64,000 nt of DNA from an uncultured Clostridia bacterium (GTDB lineage: Bacteria; Bacillota; Clostridia; Christensenellales; Borkfalkiaceae), in contig CASDOP010000001.1 in the NCBI GenBank assembly GCA_949282385.1, positions 310,001 to 374,000 of the forward strand. The letters run 5' to 3'. Position 1 is the first letter of the stretch. Every line of letters begins with the position of its first letter. Under the pieces are notes generated by a model. It searched no databases. It had not been told where the DNA came from and saw nothing but the letters and a program-made list of their open reading frames with translations. Below, one piece after another: positions 44,441-54,071 of the stretch. The translations under genes were made by a program, and so were the position numbers.

Positions 44441-45949
44441 TTACTTTCTGTCTACAGAAGTGCCGTCCTTTCTTATGACGTCGTGCGCGCCGCCTTCAAC
44501 GATACTCGTAGAGGATACGAGCGTAAGTTTTGCTTTTTCCTGTAATTCCTTAATTGTAAGGGCGCCGCAGTTGCACATCGTAGATTTGATTTTGTTCGTA
44601 GTCATTTCCACATTGCTCTTCAAAGAACCTGCATAAGGCACATAGCTGTCTACGCCTTCTTCGAAGGAAAGTTTTTTTGCGCCACCGAGATCATAACGCT
44701 GCCAGTTTCTCGCACGGTTGGAACCTTCGCCCCAATATTCTTTGACATAGTTGCCGTTTACCATGAGTTTCTGCGTGGGGCTTTCGTCGAAACGAGCAAA
44801 ATATCTGCCGAGCATTACAAAGTCTGCGCCCATTGCGAGAGCTAAAGTAATGTGATGGTCGTGAACTATGCCGCCGTCGGAACATACGGGAACATAAATG
44901 CCCGTCTTTTTATAATATTCGTCGCGCGCGGCGCATACTTCGATAAGTGCGGTTGCCTGTCCGCGACCTATACCCTTGGTTTCGCGAGTGATGCATATCG
45001 AGCCGCCGCCTATGCCGACTTTGACGAAGTCCGCACCGCTTTCGACAAGGAACATAAAGCCGTCCCTGTCCACGACGTTGCCCGCGCCGACCTTGACTTT
45101 ATCGCCGTACTTTGCGCGGATATAATCGAGAGTTCTCTTCTGCCATTCGGAAAAGCCTTCGGAAGAGTCTATGCAGAGCACGTCCACTCCCGCTTCGATG
45201 AGTGCGGGAACTCTTTCCTCATAGTCGCGGGTGTTGATGCCTGCGCCGACGATATAACGCTTTTTGTCGTCGAGCAGTTCGTTGGGGTTGCCCTTATGCT
45301 CGTCGTAGTCCTTTCTGAAAACAAAGTACTGCATGTTGCCCTTATCGTCGACTATGGGAAGGGCGTTGAGCTTATGAGCCCAGATAATGTCGTTCGCCTC
45401 GCTGAGCGTAGTGCCGACTTTTGCGGTTATAAGCTCCGAAAGGGGCGTCATGAATTTTTTGACGAGAGTAGTTTTTTCCATGCGGCTGACGCGGTAATCG
45501 CGGCTTGTAACTATGCCGACAAGTTTGCCGTTAGCCTTGCCGTCCTCGGTAACTGCGACGGTGGAATGCCCCGTCTTTTCCTTGAGGGCGAGTACGTCCG
45601 CAAGAGTTGAATCGGGGGAAATGTTGGAGTCGCTGACAACGAAACCTGCCTTGTAAGCCTTGACCTTGGCAACCATTGCAGCTTCGTCCTCTACAGACTG
45701 CGAACCATAAATGAAAGATACGCCGCCGCACTTTGCGAGAGCGAGAGCGAGGTCTGAACCCGAAACCGACTGCATTATTGCAGATACCATGGGAATATTC
45801 ATCTCTATTGCGGGTTTTTCGCCCTTTCTGAACTTTACGAGGGGCGTTTTAAGCGATACGTTGGCAGGAATATGCTCGCTTGAAGAATAGCCGGGAATGA
45901 GAAGATATTCGTTAAATGTATGCGAAGGTTCGTTGATGTAAGTTGCCAT
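44441..45949 (-). CDS. guaB: IMP dehydrogenase
   Basis: 502 residues. The (beta/alpha)8 core is interrupted by two CBS domains (about 105-225). The catalytic loop reads [20 protein letters not shown] with the active Cys, and the flap region includes [38 protein letters not shown] is the phosphate-binding part. It oxidises IMP to XMP, the rate-limiting step to GMP. Its opening ([15 protein letters not shown]) and [10 protein letters not shown] resemble the variant IMPDH type of some anaerobes and protists more than the Bacillus GuaB type. AAGGAG stands 8 nt before ATG. Confidence 0.93.
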   Translation of the reverse strand: MATYINEPSHTFNEYLLIPGYSSSEHIPANVSLKTPLVKFRKGEKPAIEMNIPMVSAIMQSVSGSDLALALAKCGGVSFIYGSQSVEDEAAMVAKVKAYKAGFVVSDSNISPDSTLADVLALKEKTGHSTVAVTEDGKANGKLVGIVTSRDYRVSRMEKTTLVKKFMTPLSELITAKVGTTLSEANDIIWAHKLNALPIVDDKGNMQYFVFRKDYDEHKGNPNELLDDKKRYIVGAGINTRDYEERVPALIEAGVDVLCIDSSEGFSEWQKRTLDYIRAKYGDKVKVGAGNVVDRDGFMFLVESGADFVKVGIGGGSICITRETKGIGRGQATALIEVCAARDEYYKKTGIYVPVCSDGGIVHDHHITLALAMGADFVMLGRYFARFDESPTQKLMVNGNYVKEYWGEGSNRARNWQRYDLGGAKKLSFEEGVDSYVPYAGSLKSNVEMTTNKIKSTMCNCGALTIKELQEKAKLTLVSSTSIVEGGAHDVIRKDGTSVDRK

Positions 45950-46179
45950 GAAGTACTCTCCTTAATTTATTAACTTTAAACTTATGTACGATTATTAATT
46001 TAAGATTATATCACATAATAAGGCGAATTTCAAGTAATAGAGTAAAAAAGCATTAAAAGTTGTTATATTTATTGAAAATAACAAACATTCTGATTGAATT
46101 TAACGCTTGCAGGCGTAAGCGAAGTTGCGTTTGCCGAATATCGCACATGCTCCTTTTGAATTTGACGCCCGCAATGCAT

Positions 46180-47550
46180 TCAGCAAAGCTCAGACCCGAC
46201 ATCCGAACTTAAATAATCGCGCAAAACGCCTTTTTCTATGCCGCCGTAGTTGATTACCGCCGTCTTTTCGTACCCTTCGAGCGGCTCGGACATATAATCG
46301 GAAAGGCACTTAAGTCTTATTCCTACGCTCTCCGCCCTATCCTTTATGTATTCGTCCGACGGAGCGTCGGGAAATTTTACCGTCAAGTGCAGCCCGCTGC
46401 CCGTATCGTTTACTTCGGTTGCGAACGGCAGGCGCGATATTGCTTGAATAAGTTCCTGGCGCACTACGCGATAGTAATTTTTTAATCTGTTTATATGTCT
46501 TTCAAAGTAACCGCCGCCTATCATAGCCGCCAGAGCTTTCTGCTCGAACAGCGGCACGACGTTGGCGCTTTTGCCGAAAAGCTGCTCAAAAATCTTCAAC
46601 AGCTCGTGCGGAAGAACCATGTAGCCTATTCTCATGGACGGGGCGAGCGTCTTGGAAAAGGTGTTAATGTAAATAACTCTGTCGGGGCAAAGACCGAGCA
46701 TGCTCTGCAGCGGTTTGCCGCTTAAGCGGAATTCGCTGTCGTAATCGTCCTCGATAATGTATGCGCCCTTCTCCCTCGCCCATTTTATGAGGCGTATTCT
46801 CGCCGCGACGGGCATTACCGCGCCCGTGGGGTACTGGTGGGAAGGAGATATATGCAGCGCATCTGCGCCTGATTTTTCCACTTCCGCGCAATCTATGCCA
46901 TCCGAACGTACGGGAATGAAGGCGCACTTTGCGCCGTTAAGACGATAAGCCGAAGAAATTTTGCCATAGCCCGGATTTTCAACGGCGAACAGTTTGTCCC
47001 TGCCGAGAAGCTGAACGACTATGCCGTAGAGATATTCAGCGCCCGCGCCGACGACTATTGTATCGGCGTCGACGGAAACTCCGCGCACTCTGTAGAGGTA
47101 TGCGGCTATCTGACTGCGCAAAGACGCGTCGCCGCAAGCGGGGACGCGCTCGAGAAGATGTTCTCCCTCTCCCGACAAAACCGAGCGCATGAGCCTTGCC
47201 CATACCGAAAAGGGAAAAAGCACGGCTGGCGGCGACCCCGAAACGAGGTCCAGACAATAGTGCTTTTTTTGCTGTTCTTCGGGCGATTTGCGTGGAGAAT
47301 AAACTCTTTCCCCGACATTTGCATCCGCAACGAAGTAGCCGCTGCGTTGGCGGGAATAGATGTAGCCTTCCGCAAGAAGCTGTTCGTATGCCGTCTGCAC
47401 CGTCATTACGCTGACGCCTAAATTCTGGGCAAGCGCGCGCTTTGAGGGAAGCTTTTCGCCGCAGGCAATCTTGCCCTTCAATATATCCTCGCGTATGGCG
47501 CTGTACAGCGAATAATATTTATTTTTATCGCCAAGTTCATATGTTAGCAT
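46180..47550 (-). CDS. MocR/PdxR-type transcriptional regulator (GntR-aminotransferase fusion)
   Basis: 456 residues. A GntR winged helix (about 10-75; EKLPSKRALAQNLGVSVMTVQTAYEQL) is joined to a fold-type I aminotransferase domain (about 115-450). The PLP lysine lies in INTFSKTLAPSMRIGY and DDYDSEFR binds cofactor. MocR proteins sense PLP or amino acids and often control vitamin B6, GABA or wall genes. No pdxST lies near, so the target is unknown; autoregulation is common. AAGGT precedes ATG 47550. The flanking gaps (45950-46179 and 47551-47753) hold no gene I can see. Confidence 0.92.
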   Translation of the reverse strand: MLTYELGDKNKYYSLYSAIREDILKGKIACGEKLPSKRALAQNLGVSVMTVQTAYEQLLAEGYIYSRQRSGYFVADANVGERVYSPRKSPEEQQKKHYCLDLVSGSPPAVLFPFSVWARLMRSVLSGEGEHLLERVPACGDASLRSQIAAYLYRVRGVSVDADTIVVGAGAEYLYGIVVQLLGRDKLFAVENPGYGKISSAYRLNGAKCAFIPVRSDGIDCAEVEKSGADALHISPSHQYPTGAVMPVAARIRLIKWAREKGAYIIEDDYDSEFRLSGKPLQSMLGLCPDRVIYINTFSKTLAPSMRIGYMVLPHELLKIFEQLFGKSANVVPLFEQKALAAMIGGGYFERHINRLKNYYRVVRQELIQAISRLPFATEVNDTGSGLHLTVKFPDAPSDEYIKDRAESVGIRLKCLSDYMSEPLEGYEKTAVINYGGIEKGVLRDYLSSDVGSELC

Positions 47551-47753
47551 AACTTTACCTTTTTTATTTTAGCACAAGACATAATTTTTGGCAACTGATA
47601 CTTAAAAGACTTACAATTTGGCAATACCAGATTTACCCTGTGCGAAAAAGCGAAAGTGCAATTAATTTTATATTCGGCAAAAAAATATAACGGCTGACGT
47701 TTATGCAAGCGGGCTAATATACAATATAAAGCACTCGATAATGAAGAAAAAAA

Positions 47754-47783
47754 GCTGCGGGCGCAGAATTCTGCGCCCGCAGC
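47754..47783 (-). terminator. Terminator of icd: perfect 30-bp palindrome
   Basis: GCTGCGGGCGCAGAA and its exact complement, with a central GAATTC, followed on the minus strand by seven T. Confidence 0.92.
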
Positions 47784-47794
47784 AAATTTATTTT

Positions 47795-49000
47795 TTATAA
47801 TTTTTCTGCAATCTTTTTAAGGAATTCCCTGCTGTCCAGCTTTACGGGAGTAATTCCTTCGCGGCGGAACATGGGAACGAGGTCGCCCGTCATATAGCCG
47901 CTTTCAATCGTCGAAATAGTAGCCTTTTCGAGCTTTGCGGCAAAATCGCAAAGCGCTTTATTGCCGTCGAGTTCGCCCCTCTTCGCGAGAGCGCCCGTCC
48001 ACGCCCAGATGGTTGCGACAGAGTTCGTGGAAGTAATTTCGCCCTTGAGGTGTCTGTAATAGTGTCTGGTAACCGTGCCGTGAGCGGCTTCAAACTCATA
48101 TTTTCCGTCGGGCGATACGAGTACGGAACTCATCATGCCGAGCGAGCCGTATGCCGTTGCTACCATGTCGCTCATAACGTCGCCGTCATAGTTCTTGCAT
48201 GCCCAGAGCACTCCGCCTTCGCTGCGCATTATGCGAGCCACGACGTCGTCGATGAGAGTATACATGAACTCGATGCCGAGCTTAGAAAAGCGTTCGGCAT
48301 ATTCGGCATTGTATATGTCGTTGAAGATGTCCTTGAAACGGTGGTCGTACGTCTTGGAAATGGTATCCTTTGCGCCGAACCAGACGGATATTTTATGCTC
48401 GAGAGCATAATTGAAGCAGCTGCGTGCAAAGGAAGCTATGGAACTGTCCAGATTATGCACGCCCTGAACTATGCCGTCTGACGAAAACTCGTGAATGCAG
48501 CTGCGGCGGATTTCCTTGCCGTCCTTATCGCATACGACGAGATAAGCGCTCTGTCCCTTTTCCACTCTGTCCTCGACCGAGTTATAAATGTCGCCGTAGG
48601 CGTGGCGGGCAAGCACGATGGGCTTTTTCCAACCGGGAACGTAGGGCGTTATGCCCTGCGCGAGTATGGGTGCGCGGAAGACGGTGCCGTCCAGAATGCG
48701 GCGGATCGTGCCGTTGGGGCTCTTCCACATCTTTTTGAGCTTATATTCTTCCACCCTCTGCGCATTGGGCGTGATGGTTGCGCATTTTACGGCAACCCCC
48801 CACTTTTTGGTAGCTTCGGCGGCGGCTACGGTAACTTTATCGTCCGTTTTGTCGCGTTCGGGCAAGCCGAGGTCGTAATATTCGGTCTTGAGTTCGACGT
48901 AAGGTTCTATGAGTATTTCCTTTATCCAACGCCAGAGAACGCGCGTCATTTCGTCGCCGTCCATCTCTACGATGGGATTGGTCATGCGTATTTTTTCCAT
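47795..49000 (-). CDS. icd: NADP-dependent isocitrate dehydrogenase (homodimeric type II)
   Basis: 401 residues. [36 protein letters not shown] (substrate loop), [18 protein letters not shown] region, [19 protein letters not shown] (metal site) and [13 protein letters not shown] (NADP site) match the eukaryote-like 400-residue enzymes, not the E. coli type. It makes 2-oxoglutarate for glutamate synthesis. AGGAG lies before ATG 49000. No aconitase or citrate synthase is near. Confidence 0.95.
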   Translation of the reverse strand: MEKIRMTNPIVEMDGDEMTRVLWRWIKEILIEPYVELKTEYYDLGLPERDKTDDKVTVAAAEATKKWGVAVKCATITPNAQRVEEYKLKKMWKSPNGTIRRILDGTVFRAPILAQGITPYVPGWKKPIVLARHAYGDIYNSVEDRVEKGQSAYLVVCDKDGKEIRRSCIHEFSSDGIVQGVHNLDSSIASFARSCFNYALEHKISVWFGAKDTISKTYDHRFKDIFNDIYNAEYAERFSKLGIEFMYTLIDDVVARIMRSEGGVLWACKNYDGDVMSDMVATAYGSLGMMSSVLVSPDGKYEFEAAHGTVTRHYYRHLKGEITSTNSVATIWAWTGALAKRGELDGNKALCDFAAKLEKATISTIESGYMTGDLVPMFRREGITPVKLDSREFLKKIAEKL

Positions 49001-49036
49001 CAGGCACTCCTATTTTAAATAAGGTTATTTACCTGA

Positions 49037-50137
49037 TTATTTTACTATATCGGAGCCGATCTTGCAACTGTTTGACACAAAATTATTGATTATGCCCGTG
49101 TTAATGACCAACTTTTGCCTTTCGCGCGTTTTGCGCTTTTCGGCATCGTCGACGAGCGACATCAAAATATCGTAAAACGCATTCCAACCCGTTGAAAGAA
49201 GGTAATACGAAAGCGAACCCGGGACTGTATTTACCTCCGACAGCCAGACGGTATCGCCCTCTAAAATATAATCGAAGCGCACTATGCCGTTCACTCCGAG
49301 AGCGTCATAGACATATCTCGTGGTTTTGCGTATCTCGCCCGAAATTTCTTTTTCGAGGTTAGCCGGAAAAACCCTCTCGCCGCCGCCAGAATATTTGTCG
49401 TCGTAGCTCAAAATCGCTCCGCCGCTCATTACCTCTTCGCACGGTGAAATTATAATTTCGTCGCCCGTGCGGTAGGCGGCACAGTTGATTTCCCGCCTGT
49501 CTTTAACGAACCTTTCTATAATTACAGAACTGTCGAGCTCGAACGCCGCCGAAAGGGCGGATTTAAGCCCCTCTTCGTCGTCGGCGCGCACGACGCCTAT
49601 GCTCGAGCCGAGCGTGCTGGGTTTTACCATTACTGGAAATTCGCAGTCAAGCTCTTCGTCAGCGCTCTTTACAAGCGTGAAAGGCAGAGTGCGCACTCCA
49701 AGCCCCTTAAGCGCTATTTTTGTGAGGTATTTGTTTATGAATAGCGCGCTTTCAAACGAGGACGCAGACGCAAGCGGAATGTCGAAGCAATCGCACAGTC
49801 CGCTTATGCCTCCCCCTTCGCCCCAGCCGCCATGACAGCAATTTATCGCGCAGCGCACTTTTAAAGTGCGCTTTATTCTGCCGCGCGGTGAAAGGATATG
49901 AACGCTCTTCGGCGAAAAAGCCGCGCTTTCGGAACGGGGAAGCGCGCCGTTTTTATACGCCTTTATGTCGGCAAGGTCGCCGCCCGCATGAAAAGCGCCG
50001 TCCTGCGTTATATAGACGGGCAGGACGTTTTCGCCCCTATTCGAAAGTACGTTGCAAGTCATTGTACCCGTCATTACAGATATTTCGTTTTCGCCCGAAA
50101 CGCCGCCGAAAAAGACGACAATAGCTCCGTCAGCCAT
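49037..50137 (-). CDS. ddl: D-alanine--D-alanine ligase
   Basis: 366 residues. An N-terminal domain with FFGGVSGENEISVMTG and an ATP-grasp core follow. CCHGGWGEGGGISGLCDCFDIPLA is the family motif; FPVMVKPSTLGSSIGV holds the ATP-binding Lys; and LSEVNTVPGSLSYYL is the metal-binding ending. It joins two D-alanines for the MurF reaction. I start at ATG 50137 with GGAGG 9 nt upstream; an in-frame ATG at 50155 lies upstream of that ribosome binding site. It is the last gene of the tsaE-to-ddl operon and follows murF by 61 bp. Confidence 0.95.
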   Translation of the reverse strand: MADGAIVVFFGGVSGENEISVMTGTMTCNVLSNRGENVLPVYITQDGAFHAGGDLADIKAYKNGALPRSESAAFSPKSVHILSPRGRIKRTLKVRCAINCCHGGWGEGGGISGLCDCFDIPLASASSFESALFINKYLTKIALKGLGVRTLPFTLVKSADEELDCEFPVMVKPSTLGSSIGVVRADDEEGLKSALSAAFELDSSVIIERFVKDRREINCAAYRTGDEIIISPCEEVMSGGAILSYDDKYSGGGERVFPANLEKEISGEIRKTTRYVYDALGVNGIVRFDYILEGDTVWLSEVNTVPGSLSYYLLSTGWNAFYDILMSLVDDAEKRKTRERQKLVINTGIINNFVSNSCKIGSDIVK

Positions 50138-50198
50138 AAAAAAACACCTCCGCAAGAAAATTTTCCGCTTTGGTGTTTTATGTTTTTCGGTATGTAAG

Positions 50199-51803
50199 TT
50201 AATTATAGATGTCGGGCAAATCGTTTAAAAATAGTACGGTATCGCCCTTGCCGACTATCTTCGCAAGCTCGCCTTCGGCGTCGAAGAGCGTTTTTACGAC
50301 TGTGACTTTTAAAGGATCGCCGCCCGCGTCAAGGTAACCTTGTTTTACATAGCCTACCAGAGTGTCGCCGACCAGAATTATGTGATCAAGCCCGACGAGT
50401 TTTGCACCGAGCGCGGCGTTTTCGTCAATGTCGAGCACGCCGAGTTCGACAAGCCCCGGCGTAACGATAATTTTTGCTCCGCCGAAGGTTTTGAGGACGT
50501 TTATAGCCGCCTCCGCGCCCTTCACGTTTGCGTTGTAGCCGTCGTCGATTATGTTTATGCCGCCGCTCTTTATCAGTTGCAGGCGATGTTCTATGTAATC
50601 GAGATTGCCTATTGCCGAGCAGATGTCTTCCGCTCCGACGCCCATTTCGTAGGCGCAGAGCGCGCATAAACCTATATTGTGCGCAGAATGTTCGCCCAGA
50701 AGTTTTGTGCGGACCTTATACTTATTTCCGCCCAGCGAAAGAGTGAAAGTAGTTCCGTCGCAGTCGCACTCAACGTCGCTCACGCAGTCGCACTTAACCT
50801 TTGCGCAATCGTAATTTTCAAACAGCGAAAAGCAATCTTCTGCTATGAACGCGCACTCTTTCGTGGCTTCAAGAATTTCCCCCTTGCCAGAAATTATATT
50901 TTCCATGGTATGGAAACTTTCGAGGTGCTGGGGGCATATGCCCGTAATAAGCGAATAATCGGGAGGGCATATTTCGCAAAGCTGAGCTATATCCCCGACG
51001 TGGCGCGCACCCATTTCGGCTATGAATATATCAAACTTTTCCAGGTCGTTGGAATTTATCGTCATGGAAATGCCGAGCGGCGTGTTGTGCGAGCGGGGAG
51101 TTGAAAGCACCTTATACTTCGGCGAAAGGAGCTGCGCGAGAATTTTCTTCGTGCTGGTCTTGCCGTAGCTGCCCGTTATGCCTATTATTTTAAGGTCGGG
51201 GGCGGAAGCAAGTTTTGCTTTAGCCTTTTTAATATAAGAAGCATTGCGGGGCACTTCGTAAATCTTTATGAGGCTGTTTGAAAGGCACACGAGCGGAATG
51301 AGCAGCAAAGGCAGAACTGCCAGAGGCACATACCTCATTGCCGTAAACAGCGCGTTGCCGTAACAATAGTCGGCAAAGTTCAAAAGAGTTACAAAAAGAT
51401 AGGAAACTATCGCGCACACAAGCCACACGGAAGCCATGAGCCTGCCGAACCTGGGCGTGAGCGTTGCGGGACTGCGAAGCGAAAGCCTGCTGTCTGCGTA
51501 AATATACAAAACATAGAAGATTACAAAACCTGCAAGACTGATTACAGCCGCCCACTCTCCGAGGAATGAAAAAGCAAGCGAAAGAACGCCCGAAGTCAAA
51601 AAACAACATATGGCGAGCAGAAGATGCCTGCCGACGGTGAGGTTATTTTTCTTGCGCGTCCACTCGATAAGTTTTTTATTTGAATAGAGGCAGGACTGCA
51701 GAATGCCAAGAAGTTTTGCAGACGACAAAAGCATTGCCAGCGAGAAAAACAGGGCAATCGCGACGCATTCTATTGTCTTGTCTACAGATATGAATATTCC
51801 CAT
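50199..51803 (-). CDS. murF: MurF-like ligase with an N-terminal membrane domain
   Basis: 534 residues. Residues 1-180 form about five TM segments (near 11-32, 58-80, 83-103, 122-142, 157-176). They replace the soluble N-terminal domain that normally holds UDP-MurNAc-tripeptide. Then comes a complete Mur-ligase core: P-loop GITGSYGKTS (208-217), the FIAEMGARHVGDI block, the GEHSAHNIGLCALCAYEMG domain-3 hinge and DDGYNANVKGAEAAINVL. It should add D-Ala-D-Ala to the wall precursor; the ddl gene just downstream makes that dipeptide. A different ligase role on a lipid-linked substrate is the main alternative. Confidence 0.85.
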   Translation of the reverse strand: MGIFISVDKTIECVAIALFFSLAMLLSSAKLLGILQSCLYSNKKLIEWTRKKNNLTVGRHLLLAICCFLTSGVLSLAFSFLGEWAAVISLAGFVIFYVLYIYADSRLSLRSPATLTPRFGRLMASVWLVCAIVSYLFVTLLNFADYCYGNALFTAMRYVPLAVLPLLLIPLVCLSNSLIKIYEVPRNASYIKKAKAKLASAPDLKIIGITGSYGKTSTKKILAQLLSPKYKVLSTPRSHNTPLGISMTINSNDLEKFDIFIAEMGARHVGDIAQLCEICPPDYSLITGICPQHLESFHTMENIISGKGEILEATKECAFIAEDCFSLFENYDCAKVKCDCVSDVECDCDGTTFTLSLGGNKYKVRTKLLGEHSAHNIGLCALCAYEMGVGAEDICSAIGNLDYIEHRLQLIKSGGINIIDDGYNANVKGAEAAINVLKTFGGAKIIVTPGLVELGVLDIDENAALGAKLVGLDHIILVGDTLVGYVKQGYLDAGGDPLKVTVVKTLFDAEGELAKIVGKGDTVLFLNDLPDIYN

Positions 51804-52526
51804 TTATTCCTCCGTAAGGAATTTTAAAACGATATCGTTGAAAGTTTTTGCGTTTTCGCAAAAACAGAAATGCCCGCCTTCAATCACCTCGAGACGGCTG
51901 TCGGCTATGCAGTCGGAAAAGATTTTTCCTTCCTCTTCCGCGGGCGTAACTTTATCCTCTTTGCCGTAAACGAGAAGGGTGCGGCAATCAATTCTGCGCG
52001 CGTACGCGCGCGCATCTTCATTGACTATTTTTTTGTAGCTCTGCCGCATAATCGGGGACAGAGCACGATATTCTTCGCTGCCGAAATGACTTTCCGCAAA
52101 GGACGGAAAAAACTTTTTTACAAACCTGTAAGCGGCAACCTTACGGCGGTAGGCTTTTGTTCTTTGCTTTACAAGCCCCGCCCCGCCCGTTATCACGAGT
52201 TTATCTGCCAGACAATCTTTACAAAGCAGTCTGAACGCCACTCTCGCGCCGAACGAATGGGCGATTATGTGCGGAGCAGACGAACAGGTGTAAGATATAA
52301 ATTTTTTCAGCCAGTCGGCGTAATCGCCTACCGACCAGGCACTCTCTATGGGCGCGGAACGCCCGAACCCCGGGAAATCGGGGATTATGACTTTAAATCC
52401 CGCGTCCGAAAAAAATTTTTTCTGATAGTAGAACGACCGTCCGTCCGACATGTAGCCGTGCAGAAAAATAATCTCTTTCCCTCTGCCCGAAACGTCGCAA
52501 CCGACATATCTGCCGTCAATTAAAAT
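51804..52526 (-). CDS. Alpha/beta-hydrolase, probably starting at a non-standard ATT codon
   Basis: 240 residues as drawn. The fold is complete only if translation begins at ATT 52526 (or ATT 52520): the frame then reads ILIDGRYVGCDV...KEIIFLHGYMSDGRS, giving the first strands and the HG oxyanion motif. Downstream are the nucleophile in AHSFGAR, the acid in YGKEDKVTP and the base in GGHFCF. Starting at the first ATG, 52451, would lose the HG motif. GGAGG lies 12 nt before ATT 52526. The substrate is unknown. It abuts murF directly. Confidence 0.75.
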   Translation of the reverse strand: MLIDGRYVGCDVSGRGKEIIFLHGYMSDGRSFYYQKKFFSDAGFKVIIPDFPGFGRSAPIESAWSVGDYADWLKKFISYTCSSAPHIIAHSFGARVAFRLLCKDCLADKLVITGGAGLVKQRTKAYRRKVAAYRFVKKFFPSFAESHFGSEEYRALSPIMRQSYKKIVNEDARAYARRIDCRTLLVYGKEDKVTPAEEEGKIFSDCIADSRLEVIEGGHFCFCENAKTFNDIVLKFLTEE

Positions 52527-52550
52527 AGAGCCGTTCCCCCTCCGAAATTT

Positions 52551-52988
52551 TTATTTGAGAGAGTATTTCATGACGAGGCAATCCTCGCCGTCCGAATAGT
52601 AACGGGTGCGGGCATAGCAACCCTTAAAGCCGCATTTTAAGTACATAGCCATTGCGGGCGCGTTGGACACGCGGACTTCGAGAAATATCTTTTCCGCGCC
52701 CTTTTCCGCGGCGCATTTTTTAAGTTCTTCTATGAGTTTTGTGCCCGTTCCTCCCCTGCGGTACTGTTCGGAAACGAAAACATTTTCTATATCGGCGGTG
52801 TCGACCGCAACGGTTATGCCGCCGAACCCGACGATTTCGTCATCCTCCGTAGCAACGAAGCCCGAAAACGCACCGTTTTCGTAGCAGGACGCAAAGACGC
52901 GGTAGCTCCACAAATCTGTTGAAAAACACTGTTTTTCAAGTTCGGAAAGAGCGAGAATATCTTCAAAGCGCCAGGGGCGTATGGTCAT
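52551..52988 (-). CDS. rimI: Ribosomal protein S18-alanine N-acetyltransferase-like GNAT
   Basis: 145 residues, GNAT fold: ENVFVSEQYRRGGTGTKLIEELKKCA holds the acetyl-CoA loop (R-R-G-G-T-G), and EVRVSNAPAMAMYLKCGFKGCYARTRYYSDGEDCLVMKY is the RimI ending. Placement after tsaB is the standard neighbourhood for rimI. It overlaps tsaB by 4 bp. Actual protein target not shown. Confidence 0.88.
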   Translation of the reverse strand: MTIRPWRFEDILALSELEKQCFSTDLWSYRVFASCYENGAFSGFVATEDDEIVGFGGITVAVDTADIENVFVSEQYRRGGTGTKLIEELKKCAAEKGAEKIFLEVRVSNAPAMAMYLKCGFKGCYARTRYYSDGEDCLVMKYSLK

Positions 52989-53590
52989 TTTCTCGCCTCC
53001 TCCGCCTGGCTTTTGCGGACATAGAGCGCGTGAACGGTATCCGTAAGATTATCCGAGAGGGCGCACACCGCATTGAAAAGGCAATCGCCCGCGTTAAGTT
53101 TTGTATAATTTTCGAGCGGCAGCTCTTCGAAGCCGTAGACGGGAACGCCGAGTGAATTTATATAATCGCCCGATACGTAGCAGGGCGAAATATTTACTTT
53201 TTTATCCGCGCCGTAGCCGCACAGATAATACATGCCGTGCATGGCGTCTATGGCGACGGCGAAGTTGCCGCAACTATCTACATTGTATGCAATGAGGTCG
53301 AACGAAGTTACGCCGAGCAGTTTTTTGCCAGAGGCAAAAGCCATGCCTTTGGCGGCGGATATGCCTATTCTTATTCCCGTAAACGAACCCGGACCCGTAA
53401 CGGCGGCAAAAAAGTCGCAATCCTGCGGCTTCATGCCCGCCTGCTTCAACGCTTCGTCTATTTCTCCCATGAGTATGACGGAATGTTTCATGGCGCACTC
53501 GTCCGTATAACGACGCACAATTTTATCGCCTCGCCTGGCTATGACCGTAAGATGTTTCGACGAAGTGTCCACAGCCAGAAAATCAGTCAT
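52985..53590 (-). CDS. tsaB: tRNA threonylcarbamoyladenosine biosynthesis protein TsaB
   Basis: 201 residues, ASKHA fold: begins FLAVDTSSKHLTVIARRG, then AVTGPGSFTGIRIGISAAKGMAFA, the TsaB signature. It forms the TsaBDE complex that places t6A on tRNA. TsaD is not in this window. It overlaps the tsaE stop by 8 bp and the rimI start by 4 bp, so the three are tightly coupled. Confidence 0.95.
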   Translation of the reverse strand: MTDFLAVDTSSKHLTVIARRGDKIVRRYTDECAMKHSVILMGEIDEALKQAGMKPQDCDFFAAVTGPGSFTGIRIGISAAKGMAFASGKKLLGVTSFDLIAYNVDSCGNFAVAIDAMHGMYYLCGYGADKKVNISPCYVSGDYINSLGVPVYGFEELPLENYTKLNAGDCLFNAVCALSDNLTDTVHALYVRKSQAEEARK

Positions 53591-53987
53591 ACTCTATCAT
53601 CCTCGCGTTTTCGGAAATTTTGGATATGGTAACTTTTTTGTAGTTTTGGGGAAGAACGTCTTGAATGTTGCTCGCCCATTCGATGAGGCATATTCCGTCG
53701 GCATAGAAGTAATCACACAGTCCTAAAGCCTCTGCCTGTTCGCCACAACTTAAGCGGTAACAATCGTAATGGTACAGTTTGCCGCCGTAATCGTTCATAT
53801 AGGCATATGTGGGCGAGGTGATCTCATCGGTTATTCCCAAACCGAGAGCCACGCCCTTGGCAAAGACCGTTTTGCCCGCGCCCATATCGCCTTCCAGCAC
53901 AACCACGTCGCCGCCCTTCAACGATTTTGCATATTGTTCGGCAAAGCGCAACGTCTGCTCTTCGCCCCGAGAAATAAAACTTGCCAT
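53583..53987 (-). CDS. tsaE: tRNA threonylcarbamoyladenosine biosynthesis ATPase TsaE
   Basis: 134 residues. P-loop LEGDMGAGKTVFAKG, switch SPTYAYMNDY, and the Y-H-Y-D-C-Y-R element LYHYDCYRLS, all TsaE features. It drives the ATP-dependent step of the t6A complex. As the first gene of the operon (tsaE, tsaB, rimI, hydrolase, murF, ddl) it has a promoter whose -10 ends 8 nt before ATG and no Shine-Dalgarno, so the long message begins at or next to its start codon. Confidence 0.95.
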   Translation of the reverse strand: MASFISRGEEQTLRFAEQYAKSLKGGDVVVLEGDMGAGKTVFAKGVALGLGITDEITSPTYAYMNDYGGKLYHYDCYRLSCGEQAEALGLCDYFYADGICLIEWASNIQDVLPQNYKKVTISKISENARMIEYD

Positions 53988-53995
53988 ACGCTTAT

Positions 53996-54024
53996 ATTAT
54001 AACGCGCAAGGCAAGTTTTTGCAA
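53996..54024 (-). promoter_or_regulatory. Leaderless promoter of the tsaE operon
   Basis: Minus strand TTGCAA, 17 nt, TATAAT, eight bases, ATG. The -35 variant equals that of tRNA-Glu and the SRP RNA. Confidence 0.7.
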
Positions 54025-54071
54025 TAATATACAGTTGTTTTTTTAAATGAATGATTTATCGCGAGGGTAAA

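Noticed and set aside
52526..52988. RimI-hydrolase fusion by stop codon read-through
   Set aside because: The two share a frame, but TAA is a strong stop, GGAGG follows it, and both proteins are complete families by themselves. A separate rare start is simpler.
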